Translations under genes and position numbers: made by a program
Part shown: positions 37,186 to 50,275 of the stretch, piece after piece
Position numbering within the stretch: the first letter of the stretch is position 1
How the letters are laid out: every line of letters begins with the position of its first letter
Assembly (NCBI GenBank): GCA_030141605.1
Contig: JAQGDQ010000578.1
Location: 36,001-100,000 of the forward strand
Length of the DNA stretch: 64,000 nucleotides
From: Tubiluchus corallicola
Lineage: Eukaryota > Priapulida > Priapulimorpha > Priapulimorphida > Tubiluchidae
Direction of reading: 5' to 3'
The notes under the pieces: generated by a model
The model's database searches: none
What the model was told of the DNA's origin: nothing
Seen by the model: the letters and a program-made list of their open reading frames with translations, nothing else

Positions 37186-38749
37186 TCAGCACTCAATTTA
37201 AGAAAGCAAGTCGACGGCCCAATTCTTGAAGCAAACAGAGATTATAACACATAGCTGTTTATATATAAATATATCAGCAATACCCACCCACCTTTTAAAA
37301 ACAATTGTCTGGCTCTTCTTCGAAGTAAACAAAAGAACTAACAATAGAGCACAAATTAGCACTAATAATAAATACTAGCAAAGGGCCCTAAAAAAATTGT
37401 GCACGTAAACCCACGACAACCCACACCACATCAACCCACAACCACCCTACCCCTGCTGCTGCCGAAAATGATGATGACGACAATCAGAGTGATGATATCA
37501 GCACTTCAACAAAGATAACAGCCTAGTGAAACTGTGCAAAATATTTTTCACATTATCGAAACTGTGTGAAAAGTCAAATGCTATTAGACATTTCCACTGA
37601 TTATCATTAATGCACAAACATTCTACATAGTGTTTGCAAACTGCTCCTTCTGATCTGAATAGGCTAACATTATAGCACTTACATCATAACAGCCAGCAAA
37701 AGCTTAATGAACTAAGTAAAAGTGTGGGCAGATTACAATGGAAAGACGTCAGAACAACGAAAACGTTACTGTAGCTTCTAAGCGAGAATCGCCCAAAATG
37801 GAAGTTCTAATCAACTCGTCGCCACTTTTCTTTGTTGAGGCCACCTCAAATGCGAGCCACATTGCCTCTTAGCCCCATTCATCCTCTTTCCAAGGAGCTA
37901 TTATAACTCCTTCCAAGAGCCCCGCTAGGCGCCGCAACAACGCTTTTTCTACTGGCTGTTCCGTCAAAATTTCGAAAAAAATCCGGGAGCCCCTTCTATT
38001 TGAATAATGTAATTTTGGTAACAGTGCAGATTCAAATTTAATTAGTTTAGTGATGGTATTTGATACAATCCTTTTCACTTCTTAATTCTAAAGATTCTAG
38101 CTCTATGTTTAGCAGATCTGAGACTCATGCGCTCTTGCCATTTTCGTGTCTCAGCAGATATTTTGAAATGACACAACTGACACTTCCATTCTAGTATGCT
38201 AAGAATACTGGAATAATAATAGTAACATAGTATAACATGAGTTGGTATCTTACAGCATATTTCAGAGAACCGTTTATGTAATTATCTATGTGTTGAATGT
38301 ATTCTGACTACAGTATGGCGCTTAATAAATTGGCCAAGAATACCATTGGTACCTACAGTTTAATTATAGATGATAACTTCGATTATCATTAATTTAATTT
38401 AATGTTGTTATATTAAATGTTAAAAGTAACAATACCGGTACGATCCTCCAGTTGTCTAGTTTTTTACCTCAAACTTTGGATTTGCTGGACTAGAGATTGC
38501 TACAATTTCGCATAACCAAGTTTACTTTAAGGGATTTAAAGGATAAGAAAAGTTAAGAAAAGATAAGAAAGGGGCACTTGAAGTATTTTTTAGAAAAATC
38601 GCCTTGAAAAATTACGTTACTTTATAGCAATTTTATGCATATATCGTACTCGCATTGAAAGAAATTTTTGTTTGTTTTCATTTTAAACTTTCCGCGACAT
38701 TGTTCCGAAGGCGCCATTACATGACGTCACTACGCAAACGTAAATCATG
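37186..38749. other. Unassigned stretch
   Basis: A 69-codon minus-strand frame (37869-38078) is compositionally normal but unrecognised. TAAGAAAGGGGCACTTGAAG at 38559 recurs as a near match at 57328. Confidence 0.3.
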
Positions 38750-39215
38750 GGAAGAAAGGGAAATGTTAAATTATGTCCTAAAAAACTTTCCATGCAAAGT
38801 TGTGTTACATAGCATTTCGCTTACCTGCTAGAAAAACTTATGTAACTAGACTAATAATTTAAAATGTTTGTTGCAATTGCTAAAATGTCGCTGACTCACC
38901 AGGGTGCACCACTCACTAACCAAAAACGTATTTTTAGTCTTATTGACAAGGTACGGTAATTTTAAATTTTATTTAGTTAGTGACGTGTGTGCTACGAATG
39001 CTCTGATTTATTTTTCAAACTTTACAAAACTTATTTTAACTTGTTTCAAATGGCTGCGTCTAACGGTCATCGCGGGAGTTTTAACTTACATGTTTTATGT
39101 AGCGTTACTGCCGACGCAAGTCTAATATGCCAAAAGGCAGTACGTAAGCAGTATGAAATTTCAAGACGAAATTGTTAAGCTTTATGTAAGGTGAGGGTTT
39201 TCTTGTGCGTTTTTA
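38750..39215 (+). repeat. Direct repeat I, copy 1
   Basis: Shares AATGTCGCTGACTCACC, CAGGGTGCACCACT, CAAAAACG, GAATGCTCTGATT and CATCGCGGGAGTT in order with 39805-40260, at moderate divergence. Confidence 0.75.
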
Positions 39216-39804
39216 TGCTTATTGAAATACCCACTTGTACACCTAGGAAAGGCGTGACCTTTAATAGATTGCAAACCTGCGTAATTAGCAAATTAATTGA
39301 CTTTTTAGTCTATTTATTATGATTTATGAAGCGAAATGATTAATTTCGAGAAAGTGTTAATGTTGCGTGTAGGAAAAAACTGCGCATCGTTTATTTTTTA
39401 TTACTGCGCAGATGCCTAATATGTATGATTGTGAACATTCACTTTGCTCGATGAAGCCAAAGATTACTGTTAGTGACATCTGGCGTTGATTCTTGCAATT
39501 AGTGACTATTGAATTTATGCCGGCCTTTGTAGTGCCGCATTAACTCTTGCAAAAATTTATGCCAAACAAATTGCACCACTTCCTGTCGGATAGAAACACA
39601 AGTAGAATAAATCTTCACACTTCTGTTTTGAGGTTCTGGAGGCATAGTTTATTCAGCTAAAAAAAGATTTATTATCGCCATTTTAGAAACACATGCCCAG
39701 CGACAACAACAGCAGTGCCATCTGGTTTCATACCAGCGTCGCTGTGAACAATAAGCAAATTACACTTTGAACTGAAAAATATGGAACTGGAACTGACGAA
39801 AAGG

Positions 39805-40260
39805 AACGGGAAGTATGTCCCAAAAATTTTCCAGACAAAATTATATTACTTGGTATTACTATTAATCCTAAATGCTTAAGACTAAAAAAAGAAATGTTTT
39901 GGTAATTTAAAGTGTTTGCGCCAAACTGCAAAATGTCACTGACTCACCTTCCCAGGGTGCACCACTGATTCACCAAAAACGATTCTAATCTCATTGACAA
40001 GATACAGTCATTTATGCTTTTGCTTAGATAGCGAAGAGTGCGCTATGAACGCTCTGATTATTTTTTCAAACTTTACACGATGTTATGTAAACTTGTTTCA
40101 AACGTTTTGCAGCCTAGTTTTCATCGCGGGAGTTGCTTTTTTTTAGTTTTATACAGCGTTGCTGTTAATGCAAGCTCTGTGCGCAATAAGGCAGAATGCA
40201 GGAGATACAAAATATCAAGACGATTTTTTGTAGTTTTATATAAGTAAATGATTCTCCTGT
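39805..40260 (+). repeat. Direct repeat I, copy 2
   Basis: Second copy of 38750-39215 in the same orientation, about 1 kb downstream. Function unknown; no TIRs identified. Confidence 0.75.
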
Positions 40261-40465
40261 GAATCACGAGTTATCATAGTATAAATTCAGAATTACCAGT
40301 CGAAATTAATTATTATATGATATCAACTGAATGTTTGTTGAAAATTCGTTCAAAACGTTTGAATTTATTGGTGTTATTTAAAACTTAAAAAAGGAAAAGG
40401 AAAAAAGAAAAAAGAAGAATTAAGAAGAAGAAACGCAAGAGTAAAAAAAGAACGAAGTGGTAGTA

Positions 40466-40512
40466 ATGATGATGATGTTGATGACGACGACGACGACGAC
40501 GATGACGATGAC

Positions 40513-40545
<33 letters not shown>

Positions 40546-40790
40546 GGTGGTGGTGATGACGACGACGACGACGACGACGATGATGATGATGATGAAGGTG
40601 ATGAAGGTGCCAGAATGCAAGCCAACGAAAGGAAGGAAAAAATTAAAAAGGAGAAACAATAGAAAATATGAGAAGAAAGAAAGAAAAGAAAAAAGTTATA
40701 AAGAAAGAAAAGAGGGGAAGGAAAAGGTAAAAGAAAGAGGAAACAAGGAAGAAAAAGGAGGAAATTAAGGAAGAAAAAAAGAAGCGGTAA
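40466..40790. repeat. GAC/GAT/GGT trinucleotide array followed by purine-rich tract
   Basis: Pure GAC, GAT and GGT blocks occupy 40477-40602. A GAAAG/GGAAA-rich purine tract follows to about 40790. Confidence 0.93.
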
Positions 40791-40881
40791 AATGAATCAA
40801 TTTTGTAGTAATCATACAAGAGGCTGAGACGTAACGAAATAATAGAATGAAGCACAGATACACTTATATAGGTAATGGCAC

Positions 40882-40895
40882 GTTACCATGGTAAC
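40882..40895. promoter_or_regulatory. Perfect palindromic RFX X-box
   Basis: GTTACCATGGTAAC matches GTNRCC-AT-RGYAAC perfectly. An inverted CCAAT box (ATTGG, 40947) and NRF1-like TGCGCATGCGTG (40959-40970) lie within 90 bp, as in CpG promoters. No gene was recognised on either side. Confidence 0.35.
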
Positions 40896-41292
40896 TGCCA
40901 AAAATATCAAGCCACTATGCAGGCGACGAAGAAACCTGTCCAATCGATTGGGCGTCACTGCGCATGCGTGCAAGGACAGTTGACAATCTAATAGACAGTG
41001 CTAATACATATTTTAGCTATATTAAAGAGACCACGTCAATAAAAGCACAGCTGTTGGTAATAGAACTTAAAAGAGGCATTCTAGTTTTATGGGTTTACGA
41101 GCGGCCATTGGATTTTTGCGCTGCGCTGGATTGACAGCGTGCGACTAATATTATAACTAACGGAAGTCAAGAAATTTCGTTTAAAACGTAGACTGAGATT
41201 CGGACAGTTCCTGTAGGGCTGACTGAATAACTTTTCTTGCATTAACTGCTCGTACAAATTAACTTACTTCTAGTAAAATGCTACTCTGTTCA

Positions 41293-41514
41293 CGTACTAC
41301 TGCTTGACATGTCCAAAGCGTTCAATACAGAGAAAAGGAAGTCATTTGAGGATATGCTGAACAAAATTGAACGGCACATGACGAGTATACTGCAGCAGAA
41401 TCTATCCATGCAAGTAAGATGAACAATCAGCACAGAATTTTGCACAAACACTGGTGTTCCGCAGGGTGAATGTGTAGGCCCTGTTCTCTTCACATTTTAT
41501 ATCGCAACAGCCTC
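41293..41514 (+). pseudogene. Non-LTR reverse transcriptase palm fragment
   Basis: The frame reads VLLLDMSKAFNTEKRKSFED, an in-frame TGA, then TNTGVPQGECVGPVLFTFYI. DMSKAFN matches RT motif A and TGVPQG matches motif B. It differs from the other RT fragments in the window. Confidence 0.83.
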
Positions 41515-42377
41515 GAAGGAAACAAATTACATGCCACCTGTATAACTCATGCTTACACAATTCTAGATCCAAATTCAATTCGACCGATTATTCACCAAGA
41601 GTATAATTATGCAATACTTGAGAGAACAAAATAAGTGATTAATCAAGAGACCTGTATGATCTAGGATAGTTTTTAACAATAGAAGTAATGTAAAGGGTGT
41701 CAGGAAATGATTGTCCCCTCCACTGTGCAGAAGAAATCAAAGTGAATAGATAAAATCCAACAAATCCAGAGCAAACAGCATTTATTTTTGAGCAAAGAAC
41801 ACATCTCAGTATATATAGTATTGTCGCCATTCGCAGTTCTGAGGGCCATAAACTGACAGGAGTGCGATTCGTGAAGGTTTTTCAAATGGAAACGGTGTCA
41901 TGTCATTTCATCAACAACTTCATTGATTTTTTTTATTTTTGGTAACAAGAAGTCGAAAGAATTTAAAAATAGATTAAATAAGAAATATACTAATGATTAA
42001 AATACTAAACAATTGTAATTCTTCTGATGTTGTTATAACAATAATAAATGTGAAAAAATGTGCTTACGTCTACTTGTGGTAACTTTTAAATGTAGAGGGG
42101 CCTGAATATTGAGCAATATCTGGGACTACAATACGTTATCTCACAATATTGTATTGATGGATAGAATAACGACACAATCCAACCTAAGAAAATGGCGCGC
42201 CAACTGAAAAGGCAAGAACTGATAGAATATCATTCAATTTTTCATTTCTTATCAAAAACTTCAATATTAATGTTGTTGAATTGTTGGAAACAAATTTTTA
42301 AAGTTTTTTTGTGGAATGCTTGCTCTGGGTGCCCATTTTTTTACTGTAGTTTTTTTTTCAAAAATGTTTCTCGAAAC

Positions 42378-42378
<1 letters not shown>
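41515..42378. other. Unassigned, possible mariner-like end
   Basis: AAAGGGTGTCAGGAAATGAT at 41693 resembles a Tc1/mariner-type terminus. No partner end or transposase was found. Confidence 0.25.

Positions 42379-42472
<94 letters not shown>
42379..42472. repeat. (AAT)n microsatellite
   Basis: About 31 perfect AAT units. Confidence 0.97.
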
Positions 42473-42473
<1 letters not shown>

Positions 42474-42551
42474 CAATTTTTTCATAAACATAAAGAAAGA
42501 CACAAGTACAATAAACAATGCATATAGGAACAATGCATACTGCCTACAAAT

Positions 42552-42800
42552 ACGGGCCTGTATAAAATTCGTCGTCTCTGCTCTTTTACTGGTCCAACTC
42601 TATTTCATCTTTATTTTTGAATCTACTTCATGTAATTTGCCAATAAAGGTATCGTTTTTCTTACACATCATTCTGTTGTTTCGTGGATGGATGTCAGAAG
42701 AGTTATAGACTGCTTAACCTCTCCGCATGTGTTGGTACCGAACCAACCTGGGTAGTTACAGCCCTTTTTTCCCAGGTACCGCCGGTAGTTCACTACCTTA
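42552..42800 (+). repeat. Dispersed repeat D, copy 2
   Basis: Same repeat as 26216-26460, in the same orientation. Here it carries extra sequence (GTCAGAAGAGTTATAGACTG and following). Confidence 0.8.
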
Positions 42801-43199
42801 ATTTGTTTAAAAATATAAACTGGTCATTATCGCACATGGATGGGAATTCTGGGAAAATACTTATATTTAAAAGGACAGGCGCCAAAACTGGTATTAATCA
42901 TCAAACTAAAACTACTTTTCTTGTATGAAGTTTTAGTGTCAGTAAACTATTATGTTCCTACAAACGCCCTCTGCATTTAATATTATTAATTATTGACTCG
43001 TGAAAACGTAAAACATTTTCGAACTGGTGAAATACATTAATAATTTACTGAATACAAAAGCAAAACTTGACTATGGTTTTCAATGGAATCTACTCTATTC
43101 AATTGTAGAACCCAACACTCTAGAGAGAAGTCTTGAAAACAACAAAACATTCTAGAAAAAAACAATTTCAACTTGAACTCTTGATTAATTTCAAACTAG

Positions 43200-43339
43200 G
43201 GAGGGGGAGAGAGAAATAGAGAGAGACTGGGAAAGGGAGACAAAGAAAGGGAGAGGGAGAAAGACGGGGTGCGAAAAGGGAGGGAGGAAAGCTTAGAAAG
43301 GGGGAGAAAGAGAGAAATGAAGGGAGAGAGAGAAAGAAA

Positions 43340-43372
<33 letters not shown>

Positions 43373-43432
43373 GAGAGAGAGAAATAGAGAGACTGGGAAA
43401 GAGAGATAAAGAAAAAAAGAAAGAAAGAAAAA

Positions 43433-43520
<88 letters not shown>

Positions 43521-43525
43521 GGGTG
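43200..43525. repeat. Purine-only GA tract with (GAAA)n core
   Basis: About 320 bp almost purely A and G, ending in roughly 25 GAAA units (43420-43520). Mirror symmetry of this kind can form triplex DNA. Confidence 0.95.
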
Positions 43526-44107
43526 AAAGACGGAGTATGAAAAGGGAAGGAGGAGAGCGAAACTGCGAAAATTACTTATCTTATAACACTCTTGATATCT
43601 AGATTTCTGAAACATTGTGTAGTTAGAGTTGATGAGAGGGGAATTCTCTGGGGAAAAAAACTTTAAATTATTCAGCGTTTGTTTCTCTACATTTCTGCGA
43701 TAATGGTTTTCTAAAGACTGTAATTGAATGAGGATGTTGTTTTATCTGCAAATCCTATTAAGCAACGTGTCTCGTTACAATATTTACTGAACAGATAAGA
43801 TGAATAACAGATAACAACAATAATACTGCAGTACAAGTTCGACACACTTTTTCAACTACCATCGGTGAACTTAAAACTGAAAACGAATATATTTTTACTT
43901 ACCTGAGACATGAATCGACAAAGCTTACAAATAGCGTTTTTATACTCTTCTGGGATAAATACGTCTCTGTTTGCTTAGAAAAGAAATTTGCGTCCTTCAA
44001 ACGTGCAACCTTGGCCGAATTTTTGTTCAAAACAATGTGAGACCTCTAGTCAAAGTCCCGATTAAAGGCGGCAAATTTCTTCAGGCAGTCACCGGCCCAG
44101 GCAGTTT

Positions 44108-44416
44108 ATGTGTAGCGTTTATTGCAATCATAGACGTAAATTGTTCATCAGACGGCTAGCGGTTGTATCAGATGACACTAAAACGACCCGTTTACGAGCT
44201 CCAAAGAAGCCACGTTGCAGTACATCAGCAGGAAGAGACAGAGATTACAGACGCACAATTCACCATCCAGCAAGGAACTCTCGAAGACTGAGATTCACAG
44301 AGTTTCGTGAAGTTAACACATTGTCAGCAGAGAGCGATGCAACGACGATCTCATCTGTTCAACATGGCGTAACCACACTGCACACAGCAGCCTCTGCTGT
44401 TGCCCGTAGCAACTAG
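44108..44416 (+). CDS. Unassigned 102-codon open frame, possible coding exon
   Basis: I do not recognise this frame. It runs from an ATG through an Arg/Ser/Thr-rich product (KLFIRRLAVVSDD, then APKKPRCSTSAGRDRDYRR) to a TAG stop. It is compositionally balanced and richer in CpG than its surroundings, unlike the repeat-derived frames nearby. A TCATAG acceptor-like site at about 44132 would allow a terminal exon starting inside the frame. AATAAA-type signals occur near 44671 and 44687. No partner exon was found, and chance remains likely. Confidence 0.25.
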   Translation: MCSVYCNHRRKLFIRRLAVVSDDTKTTRLRAPKKPRCSTSAGRDRDYRRTIHHPARNSRRLRFTEFREVNTLSAESDATTISSVQHGVTTLHTAASAVARSN

Positions 44417-44954
44417 ATGGCTTCATCTTCAATTCTGATCACGGGTGAATATTGTCAGATATATTTACTGTAGCACGTATAGGTCGAGTTATATTAACAA
44501 TTACAGTAACTAACAGGGTGATTACTTTTCATTAGAAAGCCAACGCTTACAAGAGTTCTGTGAATGATAACAGGCCAGGAAGCCTTGTTAGTCACATTTG
44601 TACACTCTAGTCTATTACAAAGTTATTCCCTAATCAGCATCAGCTGCTGCGTCGGCTTAGTAATTATAACTAATAAATGAAGTGGAAATAAATTGCTGAT
44701 ACTTTTACAATGTAAAACGTGTGAAAGTTTTACGATGTTATTGATGGTTATTAATAGTCACGTGACATCATTAACATCATTTACTTTCGAACACACGTGT
44801 ACAGTTAAGTTACTGGAATTGATAGTAGTCTAATTCTAATTAGAATTAGTAATTCCAAGTTAATAGTAGACTAGTAGTAAAAGTAAAAATAAATATTAAA
44901 GTAAAACTATTACTTTAATACTAATACAAAGTATAAATATTATAGTAAACATTG
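44417..44954. other. Unassigned stretch after the 44.1-kb open frame
   Basis: Holds AATAAA-type signals near 44671 and 44687 and TAATTCTAATTAGAATTA, a palindromic AT stretch, near 44833. Confidence 0.3.
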
Positions 44955-45147
<193 letters not shown>

Positions 45148-45572
45148 GAAAATTCTAAGCGGATGAGCGACTTACAAATCGTGGAGATGCACAGATGACG
45201 TATGGGCGAAAAATCTCATCGCACTGATTAAACTCAGAGCTTTTAAGAATCACCTTATGACAGATCTAACAGAACTAAATGTTTTGTCAATACTGTCGCG
45301 CTACTAATGTGGCTTAACGTCTGAATCAGACAAGAAGGCGAATGAAATCCTCTCTTATAACTGTCAAAGACAATTTGTTTAAAATCTAACAATGTTTTAT
45401 TACCAAGCATTTCTAATTTTATTTTGTGGGTCACGTGTAGCACAGAAACTGTATGAAAAGCTGTCTACAGTGAACTTGATGAACTTTTCACTTTTCGTAC
45501 AAATATATGTAAAAACGTCTTCATCTTTAACGTTATTTGGTGGTATCCCACTTATTTGGTGGGACCACAAGT

Positions 45573-45652
45573 ACAGGGTGATGCAAAATTGGCGACCAGT
45601 AGTACTGGATGACGCTCAATTGGCGACCACAAGTACAGGGTGATGCTTAACC
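45573..45652. repeat. Short direct repeats with ACAGGGTGATGC ends
   Basis: GTACAGGGTGATGC occurs at both ends, with two ATTGGCGACCA words between. They resemble mariner-type ends but are in direct orientation. Confidence 0.5.
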
Positions 45653-45663
45653 TTTAGCTAAGG

Positions 45664-45745
45664 ATGGTGACGATAAATCTTTATTTGAACAATATATTCA
45701 TATATATATATATATATATGCAAGGCGTCTATTTGCAGGCCGATA
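45664..45745 (-). mobile_element. LINE 3'-end remnant
   Basis: The minus strand has GCCTGCAAATAGACGCC, a TA-rich spacer, then CAAATAAAGATTTATCG. The order matches the LINE 3' end at 5252-5310. Confidence 0.65.
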
Positions 45746-46522
45746 ATTTTGCACTGTATCATGATATAACAGTACATACACAACACGGTCAATTATAATT
45801 ACGTTCTTAATACATGTACCACAAACTTGCTTATAAAACGTTTTAGCAATAATAATTAAGGTCCATAATAACAGAATTCATTCACTGGGATTATTTAGAT
45901 TACAATTTACGATAAAACCAGGATTAATTTTGCCTGAATTATACATACATGTATATAAATATATACATAGGTGTGAATGAGCTAAAATTTATATCGTATT
46001 ATACATTTAGCTCTTTTACATCCCTTTACAAACTGATAAGAGAAAACCGTCTCTCGCAAAGTTAACTAGAACTTTATTTAATGCTTCTGCTTTTTTTTTA
46101 AAATACACTGGTTAACTTTTCCCCTGCAGGGTTTCTCATGGGTGATTTTGCTAGGAAGTAGAAAAACGACCAGTACAGGACAATTTGTTTCAATAAAGTA
46201 CTGCTGAAACAACGGAGAATCTTATCATGAATATTTTGTGAAACGCTTACAAAGTTTACTCGTTTAATTTGCATTGAAACAACAGATGATGAGGCAAACC
46301 CCACGACATCTGCTGTTTTAATGTAAATTCCTAAGTCGTATTAAACCAGAAAACTTTGTACTTGTTTTACAGCACCAAGATGTCAACTATATGTTAACTT
46401 GATAATCGTGATAATCTGATTTTTATTAACTTTCCTAACATTTTGTTAGATAATTTTATTTTGTCACTAACCTAACAGGATTAATTAATTTTCGAAAATT
46501 GCTATCAATGTCGGTTAGGAAG

Positions 46523-46543
46523 GTAATAATAATAATAATAATA

Positions 46544-46584
<41 letters not shown>

Positions 46585-46641
46585 AATAATAATAATAAAA
46601 ATACTAATAATAATAATAATAATAATAACAACAACAACAAC

Positions 46642-46721
<80 letters not shown>

Positions 46722-46760
46722 TAACAATAACAACAATAATAATAATAATAATAATAATAC
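46523..46760. repeat. AAT/GAT/AAC compound microsatellite
   Basis: Blocks of AAT, GAT (46545-46583), AAT, AAC and AAT. Confidence 0.96.
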
Positions 46761-46784
46761 AATGCTAGCATGTCTATTGTAAGT

Positions 46785-47482
<698 letters not shown>

Positions 47483-48345
47483 AGACGATCTAACTAATAA
47501 TAAGTGGTTTCAAGAAACGAAAAAACTTGAAATTTACTTTTAAGATTTTATTTTGAAATGTCTACATAAACAGTGAAGTAGTGTCATGTTGAAAAGCAGA
47601 AAACCAAGTGACCAAAAACTACAGGTGAAATCATTTAGGTGTGAAAACAGGTTTAGAGATTATGCATTCATAAAGACTGTAGAAGCCAATGAAAATTTAA
47701 ACAGTAAAGACAAAGATTTAACGATTTTAACAAGAACACCTGAAGGTGGCAGCACTATCCAAGACTCAAAAAAGCATGATACAATACAACATAAATTTAA
47801 ATTTAGAGTAATTAAAATGATTTTCTTCTGTCCAATAAGGTTACTTTTTTAACAGGTAAATGATGACGATAAATTGAAATTACAAAACACATAATTGATC
47901 AGCAAAAAACACAAGTAAACATGGATATACGAGGATGATTTCACTGCCTTCACAATTAAAAAGAAACTAGACAATTTAAGTGAGGTTAACTATGAAACTT
48001 CTAGTATTAACTGATCACACCAGACTGACAATGCAACTATCTAATCTCAAGCATGCCTATCTGCCACTGCTGCTCATGATGTGCTGTCTTTCAAATCTAA
48101 AGTGATATTTGCATCTAGAGTCCATTTTACAGTACAGCCAACCTCTTTATATTGCCTACTTTAGGATTGCAAAAAAGTTGGATAGAGTTTGGCATTATAA
48201 CGAGTACATTAATGCATACATATCTGTGCAAATATGGACATTTTGTTTTGCCAAACATGTAGGCATAAGGGGAGGGGTTTTTATAACAAGATTTGACTGT
48301 ATATCTACATACATCAACAGTTGACCATCAAGGCGTCCTCTACTT
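47483..48345. other. Unassigned stretch between hAT pieces
   Basis: An 88-codon plus-strand frame (47586-47852) has no recognised motif. The stretch may be decayed interior of the hAT element. Confidence 0.3.
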
Positions 48346-48421
48346 GAGCATGTGAGCGGGGCCCCTCTTGACACGGGGCAGAATTTGAACAAATCTGTCT
48401 AATTGGCTTAAAACCGGCCCT
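48346..48421 (-). mobile_element. Probable hAT terminus
   Basis: The minus strand begins AGGGCCGGTTTTAAGCCAAT and continues to GGGGCCCCGCTCACATG. AGGGCCGG with downstream GGGGCCCCG is characteristic of ZMYM1-type hAT ends. The other end was not found. Confidence 0.5.
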
Positions 48422-48465
48422 ACATTGATCACTGCTCAAAAGACAAGCTACCGAGACATCTGCAA

Positions 48466-49735
48466 GACGTGTTAGAGGATCCAGAGTTGTTGCTCTGGTA
48501 ACTCTTCAAGATAGCAGACTATGAGAGACACATTCCAGGATCTTGAGGATCCAGAGTTGTTGCTCTGGTAACTCTTCAAGATAGCAGACTATGAGAGACA
48601 CATTCCAGGATCTTGAGGATCCAGAGTTGTTGCTCTGGTAACTCTTCAAGATTGCAGACTATGAGAGACACATTCCAGGATCTTGAGGATCCAGAGTTGT
48701 TGCTCTGGTAACTCTTCAAGATTGCAGACTATGAGAGACACATTCCAGGATCTTGAGGATCCAGAGTTGTTGCTCTGGGTAACTCTTCAAGATAGCAGAC
48801 TATGAGAGACACATCCCAGGACCTTGAGGATCCAGAGTTGTTCCTCTGGTAACTCTTCAAGATAGCAGACTATGAGAGACACATTCCAGGATCTTGAGGA
48901 TCCGGAGTTGTTGCTCTGGTAACTCTTCAAGACAGCAGACTATGAGAGACACATTCCAGGATCTTGAGGATCCGGAGTTGTTGCTCTGGTATCTCTTCAT
49001 GATAGCAGACTATGAGAGACACATTCCAGGATCTTGAGGATCCAGAGTTGTTGCTCTGGTAACTCTTCAAGATTGCAGACTATGAGAGACACATCCCAGG
49101 ATCTTGAGGATCCAGAGTTGTTGCTCTGGGTAACTCTTCAAGATTGCAGACTATGAGAGACACATCCCAGGATCTTGAGGATCCAGAGTTGTTGCTCTGG
49201 GTAACTCTTCAAGATAGCAGACTATGAGAGACACATCCCAGGATCTTGAGGATCCAGAGTTGTTCCTCTGGTAACTCTTCAAGATAGCAGACTATAAGAG
49301 ACACATCCCAGGATCTTGAGGATCCAGAGTTGTTCCTCTGGTAACTCTTCAAGATAGCAGACTATGAGAGACACATTCCAGGATCTTGAGGATCCAGAGT
49401 TGTTGCTCTGGGTAACTCTTCAAGATTGCAGACTATGAGAGACACATTCCAGGATCTTGAGGATCCAGAGTTGTTGCTCTGGTAACTCTTCAAGATTGCA
49501 GACTATAAGAGACACATCCCAGGATCTTGAGGATCCAGACTTGTTCCTCTGGTAACTCTTCAAGATTGCAGACTATGAGAGACACATTCCAGGATCTTGA
49601 GGATCCAGAGTTGTTGCTCTGGGTAACTCTTCAAGATTGCAGACTATGAAAGACACATCCCAGGACCTTGAGGATCCGGAGTTGTTGCTCTGGTATCTCT
49701 TCAAGATTGCAGACTATGAGAGACACATCCCACGG
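48466..49735. repeat. 70-bp satellite, about 18 copies
   Basis: The unit starts GATCTTGAGGATCCAGAG, then TTGTTGCTCTGGTAACTCTT, and ends GAGAGACACATTCCAG. CCAGAG-TTGTTG-CTCTGG forms a 6-bp hairpin in most units. Variants (G insertion after CTCTGG, TTCC for TTGC, TTGC/TAGC) are interspersed. Confidence 0.96.
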
Positions 49736-49824
49736 TTTCGCACTAAATTTTGAAAATATAATAATTTCGCTATTACCTTAGCAATAAATTGACGTAATCT
49801 ATTGTTCTGTACTATTATTCGTTG

Positions 49825-49839
49825 TCCCCCCCCCCCCCA
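49825..49839. repeat. Poly-C run
   Basis: Thirteen or so consecutive C residues after GTTGTC. Confidence 0.95.
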
Positions 49840-49883
49840 TAAATAAGCCTGGCTTGAAAATAAGATACGGCTCTTCTGAGATT

Positions 49884-50089
49884 TGCCGTTGTCATAACCG
49901 TAAGAGAAGAAGTCAAAATGCCAATAAATCTCAAAAATTCTGTATTTTTTCAGGAGCTTTGAGCGCTCTTGTGTCTTTTTGTGCAGCAGATGAAGTCTGT
50001 GAGGACAGAAGCTCGTGAGAAAAATAAGAATTTTCGAGATTTATGAGGCGTTTTGACTTCTTCTTTTACGATTATGAACAACCCTAATT
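49884..50089. mobile_element. Foldback MITE with arms of about 75 bp
   Basis: AACCGTAAGAGAAGAAGTCA (49897) is matched in reverse by TGACTTCTTCTTTTACGATT (50053). Pairing extends through AAATCTC-AAAATTCT. The loop is about 45 bp. Confidence 0.8.
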
Positions 50090-50214
50090 TAAATAAACAT
50101 GTTTATACAATAAACAACTCTATAAACATCGCGAGCAATAAGTAAGAGTTTATTCAACAAAATAGTAAATATTTGTATGAAATTATGCAAGATTTATTAG
50201 CATGCATTTTTTTA

Positions 50215-50275
50215 TTATAAGTCTTTTTATTAAACAATAAGTACATTGTTTCCCCTCTATTTGCAGGCGTTCGTT
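50215..50275 (-). mobile_element. LINE 3'-end remnant
   Basis: The minus strand has ACGCCTGCAAATAGAGG then TTTAATAAAAAGACTTATAA, in the order of the LINE end at 5252. Confidence 0.5.

Noticed and set aside
37869-38078. 69-codon minus-strand frame with normal composition
   Set aside because: Too short and without motif, partner exons or signals.
41693-41712. Tc1/mariner insertion marked by AAAGGGTGTCAGGAAATGAT
   Set aside because: No inverted partner end, TA duplication or transposase could be found, here or at 5838.
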